Assembly (NCBI RefSeq): GCF_047739745.1
Contig: NZ_JBLLVA010000007.1
Span: 124,001-188,000 of the forward strand
DNA: 64,000 nt
Source of the DNA: Pseudaminobacter sp047739745
GTDB lineage: Bacteria > Pseudomonadota > Alphaproteobacteria > Rhizobiales > Rhizobiaceae
Direction of reading: 5' to 3'
Shown here: positions 16,742-25,142 of the stretch, piece by piece
Numbering within the stretch: position 1 is the stretch's first letter
How the letters are laid out: every line of letters starts with the position of its first letter
Translations under genes and position numbers: made by a program
Notes under the pieces: model-generated
The model's input: only the letters and a program-made list of their open reading frames with translations
Told to the model about the DNA's origin: nothing
The model's database searches: none

Positions 16742-17760
16742 CAGTCAGGCTCCCGCTTGTCGAGAGCGTCGGCGATCTTTTCCAGGGTGCTGCGCATCGC
16801 CTTCTGTTCCTGCGACTGCGCCTCGACCCAATCGCGCATGATCTGCTGCTCGCTGCGCATGTTCTTGACCAGGCCGGAAATACCATCGGCCAGATTGGCC
16901 ATGGCGTTGGCGACGCGTGGACTCGAACCGCCGGTTTCCTGAAGCGCCCGCAGTTTTTCCGACAGCACCCGGATCTCGTCGGCCGAATCGGTCTTGGACG
17001 GCTCCGGCACCGCGATATCGGACGACAGATCGGTGACGGAGGACAGCCAGTTTTCAAGCTCGGTGTAGAAGCGGGTCTGCGCGCGGCCCGCCTGCAGGTC
17101 CAGAAATCCGAGCACCAGCGAGCCGGCGAGACCGAACAGCGAGGATGAGAACGCCGTGCCCATGCCGGCCAGCGGCGCCGACAGGCCTGCCTTCAGGGAA
17201 TCGAGCACGGCCGCCGTGTCGCCCGTGCCTGGATCGAGCGACTGGATCGTTTCGCCGATGGAGCCGATCGTCCCCAGCAGGCCCCAGAAGGTGCCGAGCA
17301 GGCCGAGAAACACCAGCAGCCCGATAAGATAGCGCGAGATGTCGCGGCTCTCGTCGAGGCGGGTGGCAATCGAATCGAGCATGGTGCGCATCGAACTGGT
17401 CGAGAACGCCATGGAAGAGGAGCGGCTGAGCAGTGCCTTCATCGGCGCCAGCAGCACCGGCTCGGTTTCCTCCGAGCCCATGCGGAAGGAGTTGACCCAC
17501 CGCACTTCCCGGAACAGCCGCGCCACTTGCAGGAAGGCGAGCAGGATGCCGATCAGGAGCACGCCGAGAATGAGTCCATTGAGCCCCGGATTGGTCGAGA
17601 ATGCCGATTGTATCTGGCGCGCCAGAATCGCCGCAATGAAGGCGACGATCGCCAGGAAGACCAGCATTGAGAGAAGAAAGACCTGCGGGCTCGACAGCTT
17701 GTAGGGATCATAGTCCGTAGCGAAGGCCTCGCTCGTCCCGAAAAATCTCTTCAGTGCCAT
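16741..17760 (-). CDS. MotA/TolQ/ExbB-like proton-channel protein
   Basis: A 339-residue inner-membrane protein with TM helices near 27-48, 60-82, 147-172 and 195-225. The last two flank LLGTFWGLLGTIGSIGETI and LSAPLAGMGTAFSSSLFGLAGSL, the pore-forming signature of the MotA/TolQ/ExbB family. A cytoplasmic loop (about 85-145) and a C-terminal tail of about 100 residues with heptads follow. With the OmpA-domain partner encoded next it should form a proton-driven stator-like complex linked to peptidoglycan. It is longer than TolQ (236 residues in this window), and no TolA-like partner accompanies it. Confidence 0.87.
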   Translation of the reverse strand: MALKRFFGTSEAFATDYDPYKLSSPQVFLLSMLVFLAIVAFIAAILARQIQSAFSTNPGLNGLILGVLLIGILLAFLQVARLFREVRWVNSFRMGSEETEPVLLAPMKALLSRSSSMAFSTSSMRTMLDSIATRLDESRDISRYLIGLLVFLGLLGTFWGLLGTIGSIGETIQSLDPGTGDTAAVLDSLKAGLSAPLAGMGTAFSSSLFGLAGSLVLGFLDLQAGRAQTRFYTELENWLSSVTDLSSDIAVPEPSKTDSADEIRVLSEKLRALQETGGSSPRVANAMANLADGISGLVKNMRSEQQIMRDWVEAQSQEQKAMRSTLEKIADALDKREPD

Positions 17761-17933
17761 GCGCGCCCCGATTTCGATCCTGCAATCAAGCTGACGGCGA
17801 CTCTAAACGGAATTGTGACCAAATTGAAAGGCGCTTGCCCCACTCCGCCACCGCTGAAGCCGCCGGATCAAAGGCGATAGAGGATGCTCCGTCAACCGGC
17901 AAGGCATGTCTGCGGCACAGGGCCGTCAAAGAC

Positions 17934-18734
17934 CTATCGCGGCGTGACCGGCTTCTTCAGTGTCTTCAACAGCGCGCGGTGAATCGCCTCGTTGCCCGCC
18001 ACGACGGTGGTCGTGCCGAACATGTCGTTGCCGCCTTTCTTGTCGGTCACGAAGCCGCCGGCTTCGCGCACCATCAATATGCCGGCCGCCGTGTCCCATG
18101 GCGCAAGCGGCTCCTCCCAGAACCCGTCGAGACGCCCGGCCGCGACATAGGCGAGATCGAGTGCCGCCGACCCCATCCTGCGGACGCCGGCCGTTTCTCC
18201 CATGACATTGCGCAGTTCGACCAGATAGTTGCCGTGATGACCGCGACCGAGATGCGGAATGCCGGTGCCGATCACCGCGTCGGACAGCTTGGTGCGGCCG
18301 GCGACACGCAGGCGCCGGTCGTTCATGAACGCGCCGCCGCCGCGCTCTGCCGTATAGAGCTCGTCCATGGCAGGATTGTAGATGACACCGGCGACGATCT
18401 GCCCCTGGCGTTCGAGCGCGATAGAGATCGAGAAGATCGGGATGCCGTGGAGGAAATTCGTCGTGCCGTCGAGCGGGTCGACGATCCAGCGGTGCTGGTC
18501 GTCCTCGCCGTCGACCGCGCCGCGTTCCTCCATCAGGAAGGCGTAGCCCGGGCGGGCGCGCGAAAGCTCGGCGTGGATGATTTCCTCGGCCTTGCGGTCG
18601 GCTTGGCTGACATAGTCGCTTGGTCCCTTCAGCGAGACCTGGAGGTTCTGGACCTCGCCGAAATCGCGCGACAGCGAGCGCCCGGCCTTCATCGCCGCCT
18701 GCACCATGACATTGAGGAGAGCCGAACGCGCCAT
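17934..18734 (-). CDS. suhB: Inositol monophosphatase family protein
   Basis: A 266-residue lithium-sensitive phosphatase fold with metal ligands in order: MEERG (Glu), DPLDGTTNFLHG (Asp-Gly-Thr) and WDTAAGILMVREAGG (Asp). It dephosphorylates inositol monophosphate or a related sugar phosphate, and in enterics SuhB also joins the rRNA antitermination complex. It lies 32 bases behind efp in the same direction and is probably co-transcribed. The gene name is given by family resemblance only. Confidence 0.88.
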   Translation of the reverse strand: MARSALLNVMVQAAMKAGRSLSRDFGEVQNLQVSLKGPSDYVSQADRKAEEIIHAELSRARPGYAFLMEERGAVDGEDDQHRWIVDPLDGTTNFLHGIPIFSISIALERQGQIVAGVIYNPAMDELYTAERGGGAFMNDRRLRVAGRTKLSDAVIGTGIPHLGRGHHGNYLVELRNVMGETAGVRRMGSAALDLAYVAAGRLDGFWEEPLAPWDTAAGILMVREAGGFVTDKKGGNDMFGTTTVVAGNEAIHRALLKTLKKPVTPR

Positions 18735-18766
18735 TTTTTGTCCCAGTCAGCGTTTAGGGTGTGCCG

Positions 18767-19330
18767 CTATTCGGCGCGGCGGATATAGGTGATCTCGTTG
18801 GTATCGACGACGATCTTCTCACCCGAGGAGATGAAGGGCGGCACCAGCACGCGCACGCCGTTTTCCAGCACCGCCGGCTTGTAGGAAGACGCCGCCGTCT
18901 GGCCCTTCACCACCGGGTCGGCCTCGGTAATGGTCAGCGTCACCTGGTCGGGCAGCGAAATGCCGATAGGCTTTTCCTCATAGAGTTCCACCGTAACCAT
19001 CATGCCGTCCTGCAGGAAGGCCGCGCGCTCGCCGACGAAATCCTTGTCGAGTTCGAGCTGCTCGTAGCTTTCGGTATCCATGAATACGAGCGCATTGCCC
19101 TGCTCGTAGAGGAAGGAAAAATCCTTCTGCTCCAGCCGCACCTTTTCCACCGTCTCGGCAGACCGGAAGCGCTCATTGAGCTTGGTGCCGTTGATGAGAT
19201 TCTTCAGTTCCACCTGATTGTAGGCGCCGCCCTTGCCGGGCTTGACGTGATTGGTCTTGACCGCCACCCATAAGCCGCCATCGTGCTCGATGACGTTACC
19301 GGGACGGATTTCGTTGCCGTTGATCTTCAT
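18767..19330 (-). CDS. efp: Elongation factor P
   Basis: A 187-residue three-domain EF-P that enters the E-site of ribosomes stalled at polyproline and stimulates peptide bond formation. Domain I contains NHVKPGKGGAY with Lys33 at the tip, the residue that EpmA beta-lysylates in many proteobacteria. The C-terminal signature GVRVLVPPFISSGEKIVVDT is intact. The start MKINGNE at 19330 fits the family. No epmA or epmB gene is in the window. Confidence 0.97.
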   Translation of the reverse strand: MKINGNEIRPGNVIEHDGGLWVAVKTNHVKPGKGGAYNQVELKNLINGTKLNERFRSAETVEKVRLEQKDFSFLYEQGNALVFMDTESYEQLELDKDFVGERAAFLQDGMMVTVELYEEKPIGISLPDQVTLTITEADPVVKGQTAASSYKPAVLENGVRVLVPPFISSGEKIVVDTNEITYIRRAE

Positions 19331-19445
19331 TGGTTGCGTTTTCCGGAAAAAATGGTTGCCGCCTGCAGACGGTTTCGGCGCCTCCAAGACCACAATTTGC
19401 CTGTTGAGGCAAGAGAGAGGCCGAAAACCAGGACCGGAAGGCTCA

Positions 19446-20522
19446 CTATCTGAGCCGGTTGGCGCGCTGCAGCGCTTCCTTCATTTCCTCGTCGGTCAGG
19501 CCATTCAGGAAATCTTCCATGGCCGGATCGGCAAGACCGGCGCGGCGGGCAAGGATGAACCAGGCGGCGGCACTGATCGAGTCCGGCGCCGTGCCGATGC
19601 CGTTCATGTAGAGCTTGGCCACGCGGTTCTGGGCCGCGACATTGCCGCCCTCGGCTGCCAGCCTCAGCCAGCGAAAACCCTCCTTCTCGTCGCGCTCGCG
19701 GCGCGAATCGACAAGCGATGTGCCGAGATCGAGCTGCGCGGTGTCGTAGCCCTGCCGCGCCGCCAGCACGAGCCACTTGCGCGCCTCGGCCTCGTCACGG
19801 GGCTTGCCGCCGACGCCATTGGCATAGATCTGGGACATTGCGTACTGGGCGTCGGCCAAGTGGCTTTTGGCCGCTCTTTCATAGTAGGATACGGCCTTCT
19901 CCAGCCCCTTTCCGCCTGGTTCGCGCTGTATCAGCATCTGCGCGAAATTGAACTGCGCCAGGCGATTGCCGGCCTCGGCCGCCGACTCCATCAGCGCATA
20001 GGCGGCCTGCATGTCCTTCTTGACGAAATTGCCGTCGATCAGCATCAGCGCATATTGGAATTGCGCTTCCGGCACGCCCTGCTCGGCGGCAAGCGCATAC
20101 CACTTGGCGGCCCCGCGATCGTCACGGGCCACACCGAGACCGCGCGACAGTATCTCGGCGATCAGTGTCTGGGCAGCGGCATTGCCGTTTTCGGCGCGCG
20201 GCAACGCCAGATTATAGGCTGTCTTGTAGAGGCCGCGCTGGAAAGCCCCGTAGGCCGGATCGCTCCTTTCACCACCGAAACGATCGGGATCGATGCCCCC
20301 GCCTTGTGTCTTGCCGCCGCCAAACCGTTGCGGATCGATCATTTCAGTGGGAGCCGGAAGCGGCTTCAACTTCGAGGGCGCCGGCACGGGAGCGGAAAGC
20401 GAAGGCATTTTCCCGGTGGCTGGCTCCTGGGCCGGTTCACTCGCGTCCTGTGCGGCCATGCCGGCGCCCGTCATGAGCGCCAGCCAGAGAAGGACCAGGA
20501 TATTTCGCAACGCCGCCGCCAT
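19446..20522 (-). CDS. Secreted Sel1-repeat protein
   Basis: A 358-residue protein with a signal peptide (residues 5-23, likely cleavage after GMAA), a proline-rich linker to about residue 65 carrying two copies of a DPxRFGG motif, and then about six Sel1-like (TPR-related) repeats of 36 residues, such as ALAAEQGVPEAQFQYALML and MESAAEAGNRLAQFNFAQML. It is probably periplasmic and protein-binding. It is six bases downstream of the ThiE-like gene and likely in one operon with it. The specific function is unknown. Confidence 0.87.
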   Translation of the reverse strand: MAAALRNILVLLWLALMTGAGMAAQDASEPAQEPATGKMPSLSAPVPAPSKLKPLPAPTEMIDPQRFGGGKTQGGGIDPDRFGGERSDPAYGAFQRGLYKTAYNLALPRAENGNAAAQTLIAEILSRGLGVARDDRGAAKWYALAAEQGVPEAQFQYALMLIDGNFVKKDMQAAYALMESAAEAGNRLAQFNFAQMLIQREPGGKGLEKAVSYYERAAKSHLADAQYAMSQIYANGVGGKPRDEAEARKWLVLAARQGYDTAQLDLGTSLVDSRRERDEKEGFRWLRLAAEGGNVAAQNRVAKLYMNGIGTAPDSISAAAWFILARRAGLADPAMEDFLNGLTDEEMKEALQRANRLR

Positions 20523-20528
20523 CTGTCT

Positions 20529-21188
20529 CTACTCCTCGAAACGCGGCGCGGTTTCATCCAGGATCGCATTGGCGCGCGCGACCGCCTCCTTCGGGTCGAT
20601 GCCTTCGCCGAAGATGGCGCTGGAAAGCGCCACGAATTCCGCCCCGGTGCGACCGACCGCCTCGACCGAAGCTATATCCGACCCGGCCATGACGATGCAG
20701 GGAATCTCGACCATCTCCGCCCACCATTCACCGAGGGTCAGGTTGCGATGATGAGGCTCGGGCTTGGTGTCATAGCCGAAGCGGCCGAAGAAAATGTAGT
20801 CGGGCCGCGCCTCGCCCAATTCCAGGGCCTCGTCGCGCGTCTTTGCCCCGCCCGCGCCCACCATCATCTTCGGCTGATAGTGCGAGATAGCTTCCTCGAG
20901 GGCAGACCTGTCGCCTTCCAGATGCAGTCCGTCGGCGCCGACGCGGCCAGCAATGCGGGTGTCTCCGGCGATGACCGCGGCAATGCCCGCCTCCTGCGCC
21001 GCCGCCACGACCGGCTTGGCGAAAGCCTGGAACGCTGCCTCGTCCATGCCGTAGGCCGGCAACAGGATTGAGGCAATGTCGCCGCCCGCGATTGCCTCAC
21101 GAAACCGCTTCACGAACCCGGCGGGCGTCTCGCCTTCAGGCGCGATAAGGACGATGCGGCAACGGTTCGGAGGAAGCATTTCGGTCAT
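20529..21188 (-). CDS. ThiE-like protein with altered active site
   Basis: A 219-residue TIM-barrel protein of the thiamine-phosphate synthase/TenI family: VAAAQEAGIAAVIAGDTRIAGRVGADGLHLEGD, then DYIFFGRFGYDTKPEP and VMAGSDIASVEAVGRTGAEFVALSSAIF. The usual ThiE signature HLGQ.D reads HLEGD, and the GPVFPTxTK loop reads GRFGYDTK. It may therefore not be a working thiamine synthase. The start MTEM at 21188 is favoured over the open frame to 21320. It lies upstream of a Sel1 protein, with no thi gene in the window. Confidence 0.75.
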   Translation of the reverse strand: MTEMLPPNRCRIVLIAPEGETPAGFVKRFREAIAGGDIASILLPAYGMDEAAFQAFAKPVVAAAQEAGIAAVIAGDTRIAGRVGADGLHLEGDRSALEEAISHYQPKMMVGAGGAKTRDEALELGEARPDYIFFGRFGYDTKPEPHHRNLTLGEWWAEMVEIPCIVMAGSDIASVEAVGRTGAEFVALSSAIFGEGIDPKEAVARANAILDETAPRFEE

Positions 21189-21431
21189 GACGGATTCCGG
21201 ATTGCCCACCCATGCAGGGCGATGATGGTTGGATTTGGGCATAGAGGAATACGGGCGGCTTGAACAGCCGCGCGGACTTTGAGAGACCGCCCCCACCCAG
21301 CCGGATTGTTTCATCGCCAAAACATTATTTTACGGGGGATTGCCGAACCTCGCCTTCTTCCGACCGTTCCCTCACCGTAGACACGGCCGGGTTCGGCGGC
21401 GCCTGGTGCGACATCGCACTGTCGCAACCGG

Positions 21432-22682
21432 ATGATAGTGCAAGGGCGGGTATCGAACTCAATGGCGGCCATGACGACGACTGCATCCTCAAAGCGGGAC
21501 ACCCGCATCGACGTGTTCCGCGCTCTGGCGCTGCTTACGATCTTCATCAACCACGTGCCCGGCACAATCTTCGAATATTTCACGCACAAGAATTTCGGCT
21601 TTTCCGATTCGGCCGAAGCCTTCGTGCTGATCTCGGGCATTGCCGTCGGGCTGGCCTACGGGCCGAAATTCAAGCCCGAAAATCGCCTGCTGGTGACGCT
21701 GAAGGCCTGGCGCAGAGCCGGCGTCCTCTATGTCTCGCACATCATGACGACGGTTGCGACGCTGGCGATCTTCTCGGCCGCGGCGCTGCATTTCTCCCGG
21801 CCGGACCTGCTCAAGCTCATCAATATCCGCATGATCATCGAAGACACGCCTGAGGCGCTGGTGGGCATCGCCACGCTTGGCCATCAGGTCGGCTACAACA
21901 ACATCCTGTCGATGTATGCGGCAGTGCTGTTGATGACGCCGCTGTTCCTTTTCATCGGCACCGTGAGCCTGCCATTGATGGTTGCGATCTCCGGCTTGAT
22001 CTGGCTCCTCGCAGGCAACTGGCAGATCGCCCCGGGCAATTTTCCCGGAGACGGCTTCTGGTTCCTCAATCCGCTGTCGTGGCAGTTCCTGTTCGTCATC
22101 GGCATCGCCGCGATGATGCATGTCAGGCGCGGCGGCAGGATCGGCTTCAACCCGTGGCTGGCAGGTTGCGCCCTCGCCTATGTGATGCTGTCGCTTGCCT
22201 GGGTGCGGGTGCCGCTGTGGGGCATCGACGCCTCTTTCGGATTGCCGACGGTATTGACCGGCTTCGACAAGACGTTCCTCTCGCTGCCGCGCCTGCTGCA
22301 TGTTCTTTCGCTCAGCTACCTGATCGTTGCGGTTCCTGCTCTTTCGAATCTGGCGCGGACGCGCCCGGATCATCCACTGGCGATCCTCGGCAAGCACTCG
22401 CTGCCGGTGTTCATCGCCGGCACCTTGCTGGCGATGCTGGGGCAGGTGCTGAAGACCGTCAGCCCCGGCGGCATGCTCTACGACGCGATCCTTATCTCGA
22501 CCGGTATCGCGCTGCAGATCGGCTTCGCCTATTATCTGGAATGGCTGCAAAGGATCGGCTGGAACGGCAAGGCCGCCCTTTCCAAGCCGGCCGAGCCGAT
22601 CAAGGCGGCTGCCTTGTCGAGGCCGCTCGGTGCTGGTCCGCAAACCATGCTTCCCGCGATGGCGAAGTCGCCCGAACGATAG
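21432..22682 (+). CDS. opgC: OpgC-like polytopic membrane protein
   Basis: A protein of about 416 residues, or 406 from the ATG at 21462. It has some ten TM helices, an N-terminal RIDVFRALALLTIFINHVPGT and FGFSDSAEAFVLISGIAVGLAYGP, both typical of the OpgC domain in the acyltransferase-3-like superfamily. OpgC adds succinyl groups to periplasmic glucans in Rhodobacter and relatives. No glucan synthase (opgH/ndvB) gene is nearby, so the polysaccharide target is open. The cytoplasmic C-terminal tail (about 380-416) is proline- and alanine-rich. Confidence 0.85.
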   Translation: MIVQGRVSNSMAAMTTTASSKRDTRIDVFRALALLTIFINHVPGTIFEYFTHKNFGFSDSAEAFVLISGIAVGLAYGPKFKPENRLLVTLKAWRRAGVLYVSHIMTTVATLAIFSAAALHFSRPDLLKLINIRMIIEDTPEALVGIATLGHQVGYNNILSMYAAVLLMTPLFLFIGTVSLPLMVAISGLIWLLAGNWQIAPGNFPGDGFWFLNPLSWQFLFVIGIAAMMHVRRGGRIGFNPWLAGCALAYVMLSLAWVRVPLWGIDASFGLPTVLTGFDKTFLSLPRLLHVLSLSYLIVAVPALSNLARTRPDHPLAILGKHSLPVFIAGTLLAMLGQVLKTVSPGGMLYDAILISTGIALQIGFAYYLEWLQRIGWNGKAALSKPAEPIKAAALSRPLGAGPQTMLPAMAKSPER

Positions 22683-22753
22683 CGCGCAATCCTGATGACG
22701 GGGCGAGTTCGTGCGGATAAACTCTCGCGCAGGCAGTACCGTCGAGGGACATC

Positions 22754-24394
22754 GTGACCAGCATCTACGACAACGGACTAGACAGGAATCCCGCCAATCA
22801 TCAACCGCTGACACCGCTGACTTACCTGGAGCGAGCAGCCGCAACCTATCCCGATCAGGTTGCCGTCATCCACGGGGGACTGCGCCTCACCTATCGCGAC
22901 TTCTGGCGACGCGCCCGCCAGCTCGGCTCGGCGCTGTCGAAACAAGGCATCGGCAAGGGCGACACCGTCACCGTGATGCTCTCCAACACGCCGGCGATGC
23001 TTGAGGCGCATTTCGGGGTGCCCATGGTCAAGGCGGTGCTGCACTCGCTGAACACGCGGCTCGACGCCGCCATCATCGCCTTTCAGCTAGACCATGCCGA
23101 AACCAGGCTCTTGATCGTCGACCGCGAATTTTCCGCAGTCGTCAAGGAGGCGCTGACGCTCACCAAGGTCAAGCCGCTCGTCATAGACTATGACGACCCC
23201 AACTATCCCGCCGACGCGCCCTACCCCAAGGGCGAGCGCATCGGCACGATCGACTATGAGGAGTTCGTCAGCGGCGGCGACCCTGAATTCGCCTGGTCCA
23301 TGCCCGACGACGAATGGGACGCGATTTCGCTGAACTACACCTCCGGCACCACCGGCAATCCCAAAGGGGCGGTCTACCACCATCGGGGCGCGGCTTTGAT
23401 GGCCTATGCCAACACGATCCACGCCGGCATGGGCAAGCATTGCGTCTATCTATGGACCCTGCCGATGTTCCACTGCAACGGCTGGTGCTTTCCCTGGACG
23501 CTTGCCGTGCAGGCGGGCACCCATGTCTGCCTGCGCTGGGTGAGGCCGAAAGCCATGTATGACGCGATTGCCGACCACGGGGTGACGCATCTGTGCGGCG
23601 CACCGGTGGTGATGTCGGCGCTGATCAACGCTCAGGAGCACGAAAGGCGCAGCTTTGCGCAGATCGTCACCTTCAACACTGCCGCCGCACCTCCGCCCGA
23701 AGCAGTGCTTTCGGGAATGGCGGATGCCGGTTTCGCCGTGACCCACCTCTACGGCCTGACCGAAACCTATGGCCCGGCGGCGGTAAACGAATGGCACGAC
23801 GAGTGGGATAATCTCGACAAGGCCGGGCGGGTGGCAAAGAAGGCGCGGCAAGGGGTGCGCTACGCGGCACTCGAGGGTCTCACCATAATGGACCCGGAGA
23901 CCATGGAACCGACACCGGCCGACGGAACCACCATCGGCGAGGTGATGTTCCAGGGCAATATCGTCATGAAGGGCTATCTGAAGAACCGGACGGCGACCGA
24001 CGAGGCTTTCGCCGGCGGCTGGTTCCATTCGGGCGATCTCGGCATCATGCACCCCGACGGCTATATCCAGATCAAGGACCGCTCGAAGGACATCATCATT
24101 TCCGGTGGTGAAAACATCTCTTCGATCGAGGTCGAGGACGCGCTCTACAAACATCCGGCCGTCGCCTCATGCGGCGTCGTCGCCAGGCCAGACGAAAAGT
24201 GGGGCGAAACGCCTGTGGCCTATGTAGAGTTGAAGCCCGGCCAGACCGCGACGGAGACCGATATCATCGAGCATTGCCGCACGCTGCTGGCGCGGTTCAA
24301 ATGTCCGAAGGCGGTCATCTTCGCCGAGATACCGAAGACCTCGACGGGAAAGATCCAGAAATTCAAGCTGCGGGAGATGGCGAAGGCGCTTTGA
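22754..24394 (+). CDS. AMP-forming acyl-CoA synthetase
   Basis: A 546-residue ANL-superfamily enzyme. ATP-binding P-loop YTSGTTGNPKGAV lies near residue 195, LYGLTETYGPA near 335, GWFHSGDLG and DRSKDIIISGGENISS near 420-455, and the C-terminal catalytic Lys in PKTSTGKIQKFKLRE. It adenylates a carboxylate and transfers it to CoA; the relatives are medium-chain fatty-acid:CoA ligases, but chain length is not readable. The GTG start at 22754 follows GAGGGA at 22744-22749. It is downstream of opgC by 71 bases. Confidence 0.93.
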   Translation: MTSIYDNGLDRNPANHQPLTPLTYLERAAATYPDQVAVIHGGLRLTYRDFWRRARQLGSALSKQGIGKGDTVTVMLSNTPAMLEAHFGVPMVKAVLHSLNTRLDAAIIAFQLDHAETRLLIVDREFSAVVKEALTLTKVKPLVIDYDDPNYPADAPYPKGERIGTIDYEEFVSGGDPEFAWSMPDDEWDAISLNYTSGTTGNPKGAVYHHRGAALMAYANTIHAGMGKHCVYLWTLPMFHCNGWCFPWTLAVQAGTHVCLRWVRPKAMYDAIADHGVTHLCGAPVVMSALINAQEHERRSFAQIVTFNTAAAPPPEAVLSGMADAGFAVTHLYGLTETYGPAAVNEWHDEWDNLDKAGRVAKKARQGVRYAALEGLTIMDPETMEPTPADGTTIGEVMFQGNIVMKGYLKNRTATDEAFAGGWFHSGDLGIMHPDGYIQIKDRSKDIIISGGENISSIEVEDALYKHPAVASCGVVARPDEKWGETPVAYVELKPGQTATETDIIEHCRTLLARFKCPKAVIFAEIPKTSTGKIQKFKLREMAKAL

Positions 24395-24525
24395 CGCGCG
24401 GGCGCCTCCCTCTTCCGCTTCCCTGTTCGGCTGTTTGCGTGCGTGCTAAATTCGGCTCGGATCGGCGGCATGAGACCACCGGCCGGCAACGCGTTCGACT
24501 GTGAACGCAAACCGAGGGGACCAGA

Positions 24526-24939
24526 ATGCAAGGAGTAGCACGCAATTTTTTCACGCTGGCGATCGTCTACGCGATCTTCGGCATGATTCTCGGCCTGGCC
24601 ATGTCGATCAGCCAGGATCATACGCAAATGCCTGTGCACGCACATGCCATGGTGGCGGGCTGGCTGATGTCGGCGGTATTCGCCTTCTTCTACCATCTCT
24701 TCCCTGCGGCGCGCGCCTCGCGCCTGGCGCCGCTGCATTTCTGGCTGACGGCGGTCAGCGGCATCGCACTCATGGTTGGCCTGTTCTTCCTGCTTGGCGG
24801 CAACGCCACGGTCGAACCGCTGGTGGCCATCGCCTCGCTCGGCTTCTTCCTGGCGATCTTCGTCTTCGCCTGGATCGCACTGCCGGTCATTCGGCCGACA
24901 GAAGCGGGAGAGAGGCCGGCTCGAGTCGATTTTCGTTAA
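24526..24939 (+). CDS. Small four-helix membrane protein resembling a haem-copper oxidase fragment
   Basis: A 137-residue protein with four TM helices. The second contains MPVHAHAMVAGWLMSAVFAFFYHLFP, similar to histidine-bearing helices of cbb3/NorB-type subunit I (HAHAMVAGW, FYHLFP). It is far too short to be an oxidase and lacks the full set of haem and copper ligands. Proteins of this sort are common in rhizobia and often annotated as cytochrome oxidase. It could bind one haem or be structural; the function is unknown. Downstream are a CtrA-type box and the small RNA. Confidence 0.7.
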   Translation: MQGVARNFFTLAIVYAIFGMILGLAMSISQDHTQMPVHAHAMVAGWLMSAVFAFFYHLFPAARASRLAPLHFWLTAVSGIALMVGLFFLLGGNATVEPLVAIASLGFFLAIFVFAWIALPVIRPTEAGERPARVDFR

Positions 24940-24954
24940 AAAATGCGCGGATCG

Positions 24955-24969
24955 TTAACCGGTCATTAA
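24955..24969. promoter_or_regulatory. CtrA-type box upstream of the small RNA
   Basis: TTAACCGGTCATTAA is an exact TTAA-N7-TTAA; on the minus strand it reads TTAA-N7-TTAAC, the full consensus. The second TTAA lies 17 bases before TATAGG (24987-24992), the position of a -35 element, so CtrA could activate the small RNA promoter. Confidence 0.7.
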
Positions 24970-24997
24970 GCTTTACGAGTGTTTACTATAGGCATCC

Positions 24998-25090
24998 AGT
25001 GATCTGGATTCTTACCGAGTGGCTGGAGCCACTTCGTTTGACGCCTCCCTGTTAACTCCTGAGAGCCGCTCTTCCGCGGCTCTTTTTTTG
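24998..25090 (+). ncRNA. Probable trans-acting sRNA of the mmgR/suhB (alpha-r8) family
   Basis: A gene-free stretch holding three hairpins: ATCCAG-TGAT-CTGGAT (24994-25009), AGTGGC-TGGA-GCCACT (25019-25034) and a terminator stem AGAGCCGC/GCGGCTCT (25062-25069, 25076-25083) followed by T7. Between the last two is an unpaired stretch with CGCCTCCCTGTTAAC, an anti-Shine-Dalgarno-like core. This architecture matches the rhizobial mmgR RNA as I remember it (Rfam suhB/mmgR), which acts through Hfq on polyhydroxybutyrate storage. The family call is from memory; the 5' end is uncertain and could lie in hairpin 1. Confidence 0.6.
25062..25089 (+). terminator. Rho-independent terminator of the sRNA
   Basis: Perfect 8-bp stem (25062-25069 with 25076-25083), loop TCTTCC, and a seven-base T tract ending at 25089. 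Confidence 0.9.
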
Positions 25091-25127
25091 TGCCGCGACG
25101 GGGGCTTGGCGACTGCGGCGGGGACAA

Positions 25128-25142
25128 TTAACCTTTCGTTAA
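25128..25142. promoter_or_regulatory. CtrA-type box upstream of rcdA
   Basis: TTAACCTTTCGTTAA is an exact TTAA-N7-TTAA, 172 bases before the rcdA start. No convincing -10 follows at the usual distance, so it could act on a promoter I cannot place or bind as a repressor site. Confidence 0.6.

Noticed and set aside
15713..17760. Zorya anti-phage system
   Set aside because: The two genes resemble ZorA and ZorB in general architecture, but no ZorC, ZorD or ZorE gene is nearby and the neighbours are housekeeping.
21489..22844. 451-codon minus-strand open frame
   Set aside because: Antisense to the OpgC-like gene; very rich in Arg, Gln and Asp, no domain.
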